A DNA stretch of 64,000 bases from Paramyrothecium sp. XJ0827 (Eukaryota > Ascomycota > Sordariomycetes > Hypocreales > Stachybotryaceae). The position numbers were made by a program, and so were the translations under genes. The DNA lies in assembly GCA_020881915.1 (NCBI GenBank), contig JAJFPB010000006.1:2294001-2358000 (forward strand). The letters are read 5' to 3'. A model generated the notes under the pieces. The model was given only the letters and a program-made list of their open reading frames with translations, ran no database searches and was not told where the DNA came from. Shown in pieces: positions 56,294-64,000 of this stretch; position 1 is the stretch's first letter, and every line of letters starts with the position of its first letter.

Positions 56294-58166
56294 ATGTTCA
56301 CGCAACCGATTGCGTCCCCCCCGGGGCTTGTAGCTACGTCACCCGTGTCACCATCGCGACCGAGCCGCCTTCGGGGACTAAGCTACCTGCGTAATTACAC
56401 GCACAACCACCTTCTATCGCGTGACAGCAACCACAGTGGAAATACCAGCGGCACCACGTCGCCCAGTGGCGGCCACCCGCCTGCCAACGTACTCACGCGG
56501 TCGATCAGCTACACCCCTACCACCAACAACGCCGGCGGCGAGCACGCCGGCATAAGTAGCAGCAGTAGCAACAGCAGCAGCAACGCCGGCATTGGTAACA
56601 GATTGACGCTTGTCAGCTCGACTCCGACCCAGCCACAGGCCTCTGTCTCGCAGAGGGCGGCCCCTACCGCGCGCCCCAACCCGGGACCCACCGTCGACAG
56701 TGGATACCACCCTTTGGAGGACCCTTCCGCTGGTAACACTTCTACTCCCAGCAGCGATCCGACGACTGCCCAACCTCGCGTGGAGGAAACTTCCGTTGAA
56801 CAGTCCGACATGACGAGGAACCGAGCCGCCACGAACGGCGACGCTGCCGCGGCGGCCACTGGCAACTCCAACGACAATGTGCCCTCAATCCGCTTCTCTG
56901 CCTATTACGACCCGCGATCCACCCGCCCTTCCTTGTCCTTCCCTCCCGTGACGAGGACCCTTCCAACCGGCTCCGAGGTGATTCGCGTCGGCCGCTACTC
57001 TGAACGCGACAGTCAGCTCACCAGCAACACGCCCGGAAACCAGCCTTCTGCTGCCCCGGTCGGCTTCAAGAGCAAGGTTGTCAGCCGGCGACACTGCGAG
57101 TTCTGGCACGAGGATGGAAAGTGGTACATCCGCGACGTCAAGAGCTCTTCGGGCACGTTTCTCAACCACATTCGCTTGAGCCCGCCTTCTCAGGAGAGCA
57201 AGGCCTTCCCGGTTAACGATGGCGATATCGTACAGCTCGGCATAGACTTCAAGGGAGGCGAGGAGATGATTTTCCGATGTGTCAAAATGAGGTTGGAGCT
57301 CAACCGGGGCTGGCAAAACAAGATCAACACCTTCAAGTAAGTTCCCCTTTCGCATCTGGGGCTTGTGCCGTTGGTTATGCGCAAGTGCTAACGTTTTGCG
57401 TAGCATGGCGGCACACAAGAGGTTGCGTACAATGGCGAACTATGGAGCGTCTGGTTCAAGCACCAACACCCAGGATTGCTCCATTTGTCTCAACTCTATT
57501 GCGGTATGTTTACTCCGACAACACATCTTAAGATAACAAGCTGATAAGCTATAGCCATGCCAATCCTTATTCGTGGCACCGTGCTCCCATACGTGGCATT
57601 TCAAGTGTGTGAGGTCTTTGCTGACATCTCCACAATACCCAATTTTTATCTGTCCCAACTGCCGAGCAGGAGCAGACTTGGAGGCTGACGTGGATGAGCC
57701 CTCCGAGGAATGGGAACGATTAGAAGAGGAGGAGGCCGAGATGGACGACAAACCATCGCCTAGTGGCGAGCCGCCAGCTGTGTCTGATGCGACACCGGCG
57801 GATACAGAAGGCTCGAGTGTTCAAGACGGCGATGCGATGGAAGTTACTATGCACATATCGTCTTCCCAAAGTCCGAACGGAACGTCAAGTCTACCACCGC
57901 CATCAGCGCCTGTCCCCATAAACAACTCTGCATCTGGCACGGGTCGCGCGACTATCTCTAGAGATAGTCGCACGCCATCACCGCCAGTCATCGGCCCTGA
58001 AGGCCCCATCACACCGAGAAACGATGCTGGGCCGTGGGTATTTGATGGCAGTGCCGGGGGAGGAGGCGGCGATACGCCCTTGGGCACAACCGAAATGCGC
58101 AGCCTAGATGCCGCAGCGGAAATGGACATGAACAGCACAGTGATAGGGGACAGCGGGGCAAGATGA
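56294..58166 (+). CDS. DMA1: FHA-RING E3 ubiquitin ligase, Dma1/Dma2 type
   Basis: Three exons give 584 aa: 56294-57336, 57404-57503 and 57555-58166. The N-terminal 220 residues are Ser/Thr/Pro/Asn-rich and disordered. The FHA domain (about 228-320) shows VIRVGRYSERD, KVVSRRHCEFW and KSSSGTFLNH, the phosphothreonine-reading core. The RING-H2 has all eight ligands: C373, C376, C391, H393, H396, C399, C414 and C417. A long acidic to low-complexity tail follows. Yeast Dma1/2 and S. pombe Dma1 monitor spindle position and septins in mitosis by ubiquitylating phosphorylated partners; human RNF8 and CHFR have related domain pairs. That function here is inferred. The tail coding sequence carries a 24-base perfect palindrome (57948-57971). 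Confidence 0.95.
57948..57971. repeat. 24-base perfect palindrome within the FHA-RING gene
   Basis: GCGACTATCTCT is followed directly by its exact reverse complement AGAGATAGTCGC, with a central TCTAGA. It lies in the disordered tail and encodes part of RATISRDSRT. It could form a cruciform or RNA hairpin without a loop spacer. Confidence 0.9.
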
Positions 58167-58794
58167 GGCGAGTTTTCTCGTCGTTTTAGCGGCGATGCCG
58201 GACGATAGAAGATCGCTTTTCACCGGTTCGAATACAACGGGGCATAGCGAGGGATATTGTGAGATTATTAGTTTTCAGCATTTTACCGGGTGGTTAACAT
58301 GGACAAGGCGTTTGGACTGTTGACCGGGCTGTCGAATATTTACTGGGGGATTGCAGGCGTGTGCTTGGAAGAAGAGACAGGGCGAACACATTGGGAGCAC
58401 TCGTTATGATTTGAAGGACTATCTTTGAGCATAGACGGCATGTAAGACATAGGCACTCTTTTGGTCAGGTTCTCAATGGAGAAATACATACTTTTCCTTC
58501 ACACATGCAGCATTCTAGTGCCTCAAGCTGTCAATGGACTGAATGTGGCAATCTGTAGCCTCGGCGAGATCGGTGCCCCGGCTCTTGATTGATCCGCCCG
58601 GCTTATCGCCGAGCACCGATAACGCCCCAGCGCTGTGGTTCGGTAGTGTTACGCAGCGACTTTTTGGCGTCAAATTTCCTATCACAAGCCTCGCCCACCT
58701 GCTCCGCCAAGTACGGGCTTTTCTCTTGTTTTCTCAGCAGGTCAACACTCTCAACAACCACTTTGTGACAGGACCAGAGAGAGCGCAAGACACC
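58167..58794. other. Intergenic: FHA-RING 3' flank and alpha-MPP promoter
   Basis: This is a 628-base stretch between two genes on the same strand. The last 60 bases before the alpha-MPP ATG are C/A-rich (CAACACTCTCAACAACCACTT), a common leader. I see no gene. Confidence 0.55.
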
Positions 58795-60597
58795 ATGTTA
58801 CGAAGCTTTGGTGCTCGGCTGCTGCAGCCCAGCGCGAGGGCGTCCTCGAGCAAGGTACTGGGGAAGAGCTTGAAGGGTGTGTCATCGAGAAGGGGTTTGG
58901 CTACGGTGCAGGTTGAAGGGATTCAGAAGGTACGCTTGGCCGGAAGACCTGGGTTATGACCCATGGAAGAGTAGGAACTAACATCTGCTGCCAAACAGGA
59001 ACCTACAGACCTCGACAAGATCACAACGCTACCAAACGGCCTCCGCGTGGCGTCAGAAGCCCTGCCGGGCTCCTTCGCCGGCGTCGGCGTCTACGTCCAA
59101 GCCGGGTCCCGGTTCGAGAACAGCTCCCTCCGCGGCGTATCGCACATCATGGACCGCCTCGCCTTCAAGTCGACGTCGCAGCACACGGCCGACGAGATGC
59201 TCGAGCGGGTGGAGGCGCTCGGGGGCAACATGCAGTGCGCGTCGTCGCGCGAGTCCATGATGTACCAGGCGGCCACGTTCAACAACGCCATCCCCGCGAC
59301 GGTCGGCTTGCTGGCCGAGACGATCCGCGACCCGCGCGTCACCGAGGAGGAGGTGGCGCAGCAGATCGAGACGGCGCGGTACGAGATCGCCGAGATCTGG
59401 AGCAAGCCCGAGCTCATCCTGCCCGAGCTGGTGCACACGGCCGCCTTCAAGGACAACACGCTGGGCAACCCGCTGCTGTGCCCGGAGGACAGGCTGGGCG
59501 CCATTGACAGGAGCACCGTCCTGAAGTACCGGGATCTGTTCTACCGTCCGGAGCGCATCGTCCTGGCGTTCGCGGGCGTCGAGCACGCCGAGGCAGTCCA
59601 GCTGGCCGAGCAATACTTTGGCGACATGGAGCGCAAGCCTGCGCTGTCCAGGACGGGATCGGAAACTAGCGATAGCGAGCTGTCGGGCTCAGAGCTCAGC
59701 AGCAGCGGCGGCTCATCGCAGTCCTCGCCCTCATCGACACCCCCTCAGAACCCGTCCAAGCTGCTCAACAAGATCCCCTTCTTCAAGAACATCTCCACCT
59801 CGGCGCCCCAGAACGCCGCCGTCCTCTCCACGCCGCCCTCCGAACTCGACCTCGGCCAGCCGGCCCGCTACACCGGCGGCTTCCTCGCGCTGCCGCCGCT
59901 GCCCGCCTCCCTCAACAACACCAACTTCACGCACATCCACCTCGCCTTCGAGGGCCTGCCGGTCGGCTCCGACGACATCTACGCCCTCGCGACGCTGCAG
60001 ACGCTGCTCGGCGGCGGCGGGTCCTTCTCCGCCGGCGGGCCCGGCAAGGGCATGTACTCGCGGCTGTACTCCAACGTGCTCAACCAGCACGGCTGGGTCG
60101 AGAGCTGCGTCTCCTTCAACCACTCGTACACCGACTCGGGCCTGTTCGGCATCTCGGCGTCGTGCCTGCCCGGCCACACCTCGGGCATGCTCGACGTCAT
60201 GTGCCAGCAGCTGCACGCGCTGACGCTCGAGACGGGCTACGCGCGCCTGCGCGACGGCGAGGTCGCCCGCGCCAAGAACCAGCTGCGCTCGAGCCTGCTC
60301 ATGAACCTCGAGAGCCGCATGGTCGAGCTCGAGGACCTCGGCCGCTCCGTCCAGGTCCACGGCCACAAGGTGCCCGTCCGCGACATGTGCCGCCGCATCG
60401 AGGCCCTCACCGTCGAGGACCTGCGCCGCGTCGCCTCCACGGTCGTCGGCGGCGCCGTCCGCAACCCCGGCGGCGGCAGCGGCGCCCCGACCGTCGTCCT
60501 GCAGGAGGCCCAGGCCTACGGCGTCACGAGCCACAGCCTCAGCTGGGACCAGATCCAGGACCGCATCGACGGCTGGAAGCTCGGCCGGAGGACGTGA
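58795..60597 (+). CDS. MAS2: Mitochondrial processing peptidase alpha subunit (Mas2)
   Basis: Exons 58795-58929 and 58999-60597 give 577 aa. Residues 1-40 are Arg/Ser/Ala-rich (MLRSFGARLLQPSARASSSK...SSRRGLATVQ), an import presequence. The M16 fold follows: TLPNGLRVASEALPGSFAGVGVYVQAGSR, then HIMDRLAFKST, where the zinc motif HXXEH of the catalytic beta subunit is absent, as is normal for alpha. The substrate-binding glycine-rich loop (GGGGSFSAGGPGKGMYSRL, residues about 383-401) is intact. A Ser/Pro-rich insertion at about residues 263-326 separates the two halves. Alpha-MPP binds presequences in the matrix so that beta-MPP can cut them. The coding sequence is very GC-rich in its second half, giving long antisense shadows. 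Confidence 0.97.
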
Positions 60598-61311
60598 TGG
60601 GGCAGGAGGCAGCCCGGGACGGTTCCTCATGTAAAGAAGGGGACCGAAGCGGCTTCGAGACAGGCGGGCAGGAGGCCCTGTGTACTATACGCATAGTTGT
60701 ACATGTATAAAAAACGACGATAAGGCATCAGCGCGCTGCATAGCATTGAGCGAGGAAGAGAAGGCATCAAATGGGGCACTATACGGCTTTCAGAGATATA
60801 CGGAGCGGACAATGGCCAGCAGCGCCTGGGGCAACAGACATCATGGCCAACAAGGGCATTGGGAGGTCCAACTTGCATTAACCCGGCAGCGTCATCGGGC
60901 TGTGCCGGATAGGGGGGAAGGAGCACCATTTCGCCATTGGTCTAGATCTAAGTTATGTATGAATAGAAAGAATGATCTAAGAAGCGAGCCCGCAGTGAAG
61001 GCGAAAAGTTGCGCATCCCGAGTCATGCCCAAGCCGCAAATTGCTGTTTCTTTCAAAATATCCGCCACCGAAAAGCCATTATTTGACGCCCGCTGGTAAG
61101 AAGGACTTGATCAGCCCAATTGAACCCGCTCTGTATTCCTGTGGTATTTGCGTCCGTGTATTCGTGTCTAGTTTTGCGCCGGGGAATTCCTTCACTTATC
61201 CAGTGGTAATTCAACCTTTCATCCTGTCCTTCAACTCCATCTGGCGAGCCCATAAATCCTGCCGGACAGGGGCTCGTAAAAACTTAACACCCCTTTCTGT
61301 ATTTGAGGACC
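60598..61311. other. Convergent 3' intergenic stretch
   Basis: About 710 bases lie between the stops of alpha-MPP (+) and the hydrolase-fold gene (-). It is only moderately AT-rich, with ATGTATAAAAAACG at about 60699-60712 as a possible polyadenylation-associated stretch. No gene is visible. Confidence 0.55.
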
Positions 61312-64000
61312 TTATAGCCTGGACCGCACTGCTTCGAGTCGGTACTTGACGTCCTTGAGCGCCTTTGTTGTAGGTTTCCAATCGTCGAATTGGCGTAGCA
61401 GCTCCTCTGTTTCGCTACTCAGTTCCGTTTTGACAAAGTCCTCCTCAAGAAGGCCTCGCATGATCCACGGCAAGACATAAGGATTAGGGGCACCAGCTGC
61501 TGAGCGTCTTTCCATGTTGAAGGGCGTGTTGGGCGCCGCAACAGTTGTCTCCAGCGCATGAGAGACTGCAAGGTTGTAGACTGCAGGGTCGTAGTACAGC
61601 CGAGAGTGACCCTCACCAGAGTATAGGGAGCCAGCCAAGGGCTGCGAAAGTTCGCGGATCAGGCCGTGGTCCGAAATGCCGAGGTTGCGTAGTTTCAACG
61701 CAAAGCCGATCAGGTGGGCAATAAAGTCCGGGGCGTGAACGCGGCCGTCGATGAATGCAGCCCGGTAGATGTGTGGATGGTTGGCGGGAGAATAGACGGC
61801 AGACTGAAGAGCTGTCAGTAAATGTGATAATCAAATGTTGTGCAACTTGCGACTCACCTCCATTGGCACTAATTGATCGTCTATACTGCCTATGAAAGTC
61901 ACTCTTGCGCCATAGTCAAGCACTCGTTTCAAGGCCGCTTCAAAGCGCTGCGAGTTTGCGCTCTCTGCGTTGCCAAACTCCCAGAGCTCGGCCGCCGAAC
62001 CGAGCAATATGCTGGACTTGTAATCCGGGAAAGGCCCCAGTGCCACGCCTGCCATTGCACATACACCAATCTTTGCATCCGTGATGATTCCGAGATCGAT
62101 CAGTTTCTCCAGAAGCATGATGCTGACCGGAACGCCTTGGGAATGGCTAGCCATGATAATGAGGTCGGCGCTACGCAAATGATCGATCCAATTGAGCATG
62201 AGTTTCCAGAGATTCTCAACCCTTTCGTTGATCTTGCCCTCACCCTCCAAAGCCACCTTTTCGATTTCACAGTCCTCACAGCCGTGCTCATCGGCCCACG
62301 TCCGGATGGCATCCGCGCAGAGGCTCGCAAACCGAAGAGACGTGCCTGTGGGTTGACCTATCATAGGACGCAGGTAAGTTGCAGGAAATAGACCGTGTAC
62401 ACCAATAGCTATAGCCTTGCGAATCTTTGGAGGGTCCTTCACACGGAAGACGTGGTTGGCGGGCGGTTGAGAAGTACGAAGCAGAAGCTGAGTGATTTGC
62501 TTGATGATGGATGGGTTCTCCTTGAGTTGATATGTACTTGAGAATGATGGCAATAACAAATTGGGCGGCGATGTCGTCGCGACGGTATCGACAACAGTTT
62601 TGGCAGTTTCGGTTCTTGGGAGCGCTGGCGCGGCTGGCTTGAGCGGTTCCTGGATGGACGTTGGCGTTTGGGGTGTAGACGGTAATATGCTGCCTTTGGA
62701 GGGTGATGCCGCTGGCGATTCAATATCCATTGAAGGAGGCCGGCCTCTCTTGTTGTTCCTCCTCCATGTAGACTTTCCACTTGGTTGAATGTCCTTGGCC
62801 TCAGTTTTAGTATCCTTAGACGGACTGCGAGACACATCGTCTTCGGTCATGGGTTTGGGATGGGCTTCAGAGCCCTCGCCGATAACTGCGATCTCTCCTG
62901 ATTCCTGCTTGGAGAGTTTGCCCTTCGGCGAATCCTTGGACCAAAAGGCCCATGTCGTCCCGGCCTTTGGTGCCGGCTCGTGCGCAGGCGGTGCCGTAGG
63001 AGGTGCTGTAGGTGGATCATTGTTAACAATGCTCGGCTCGGTGTTTTCTTCAATATCTGGTTCCGTGGAAGCATTTGTAGGAGCTGTGCGTTGTGGGGTG
63101 GTGTTGGAATTCCAGAATCCAAACCAGGAGGATGTTGATGTGGCGTGTCGAAGGGTCTTTGCCTGAGGAGGGGACGATTGGACTGTTGTTGTGTTTTGAG
63201 AAGATTCGGTTTCTGGTGGAGGCGGAGGAAGATGATCTTGAGCGTCTTGAGGAGTTGAATCCGGGACTTTGGGTCTTTCGGGCAACGCGGACTGCTGTGG
63301 TGAGGAGAGGGCGGCCTGTGAGTCGGTGAACGGGGTTCTCGACAACCATCCCAACCATCCTGAGGATGTTGCTGGTCGCGGAGGTGTTGCCGGCGCTTCT
63401 GCTTTGGCAATGAGTGGCGTAGACTCTTGATGTGAACCCTCCGGAGTAGGTGAAATTTCATCTTGCTTGTTGTCGTCGGATTTCTGGGGCGATTCATCAG
63501 GGGAAGTCGTGGTCGGAGGCGGAGGAGGGTCCTCGGGTATTCCAGAAAGCCCCATCATGGCCTCAGAGGAGCCGCGAATGCTCGTATTGTCATCGGTCTT
63601 TTTTGGTTCGAATTTACTGAGATCAGCTGCCTTATTCGTCTTCACTGTGCCACCAAATATGTTCTCTCGAGCGACCGAGGTTATGGCAGAAGCCTTGGGC
63701 GGCTTGGGCCAGGACCCATACCAACTCCGCGCCCGACGAACCTATCACGAGCCGATTAGTCTAGATCCATGTACGACCCAAGAGTAGCCGCAGACAACCA
63801 CGTACTTGCTTCTCATTGCTTGTCGGTGGCGGGGCCTGCACGCCGCTGCTGGCCTTTTTGAAGGACGGCATCTGTGGCGTGGGCGGGTTCGGCGTTGAGG
63901 CTGTCGACGGCCGTGACGTAGTGTTTGTTGTGTCTCGGAGTGGTTCCGCAGCAGGTTCGCTGGCCGAGGCTGCTCCCGCAGGGTTAGGACGAGGCCTCTT
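61312..64000 (-). CDS. YML020W-like alpha/beta-hydrolase-fold protein (N-terminus outside window)
   Basis: Three exons are in view: 63806-64000 (open at the right edge, frame KRPRPNPAG...), 61858-63741 and 61312-61803. Together they give 856 residues with frame kept across 64- and 54-base introns. The first 450 residues are Pro/Ser/Thr-rich and disordered, with repeated Trp motifs (RSWYGSWPKPPKA, SGWLGWLSRTPF, SSWFGFWNSNT, TTWAFWSKD). The hydrolase-like domain begins HVFRVKDPPKIRKAIAIGVHGLFPA and has the nucleophile-type ASHSQGVP. It continues FIGSIDDQLVPMES, a typical acid-loop region, and closes with helical text ending KYRLEAVRSRL. The arrangement fits the fungal family of yeast YML020W, whose function is not established. 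Hydrolase activity is inferred from the Ser-containing elbow only. Probably only a few residues are missing. Confidence 0.9.

Noticed and set aside
59731..60630. 299-codon antisense frame over alpha-MPP
   Set aside because: It is a product of GC-biased third positions in the sense gene; there is no recognisable domain.

Overview
The window is nuclear DNA of a filamentous ascomycete, most likely a Sordariomycete. The evidence is short introns (about 50-80 bases) with GTAAGT/GTATGT donors and CTAAC-like branch points, gene-dense but non-operonic layout on both strands, and a set of conserved Pezizomycotina housekeeping genes. I cannot name the species. I see 19 protein-coding genes, two of them cut by the window edges. 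I found no tRNA, rRNA, CRISPR array, intact transposon or secondary-metabolite cluster.

Layout. 1-8200 (-) holds most of FMP27, a giant bridge-like lipid-transfer protein whose C-terminus is outside the window. A 3.4 kb gene-free stretch with an AT-rich core follows. Next come a stand-alone N-acetyl-gamma-glutamyl-phosphate reductase (11611-12999, +), an unassigned glycine-rich membrane protein (13710-14518, -), eIF4B (15110-17222, +), a Nudix hydrolase (18621-19307, +), a Golgi pH regulator-type channel (19640-21280, -), a DEDDh-fold Gfd2-like protein (22619-23503, +) and Sec14 (24443-25615, -). The 26.5-31 kb segment on the minus strand holds a universal-stress-domain gene with a 982-base intron. 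A long repeat-bearing reading frame lies in register downstream of it, separated by two TAG codons.

After about 4 kb without a gene come eIF3L (34989-36536, -) and EFL1 (37206-40447, +), head to head. Then follow a fungal rhodopsin-fold membrane protein (42808-44295, +), DOT1 (45920-47489, +), ATG16 (47669-48420, -) and VPS16 (48832-51755, +), the last two also head to head. After another 4.5 kb gene-free stretch come a Dma1-type FHA-RING ubiquitin ligase (56294-58166, +), the mitochondrial processing peptidase alpha subunit (58795-60597, +) and a YML020W-like alpha/beta-hydrolase-fold protein (61312-64000, -, N-terminus outside the window).

The genes do not form one pathway, but themes recur: translation and ribosome maturation (eIF4B, eIF3L, EFL1), membrane traffic, lipid transfer and autophagy (FMP27, Sec14, GPHR-type, Atg16, Vps16) and mitochondrial function (AGPR, alpha-MPP). 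Exon boundaries were derived by hand from splice consensus, frame continuity and family sequence; every multi-exon model given keeps frame. The least certain points are the start of the stress-domain gene and the status of the frame downstream of it.
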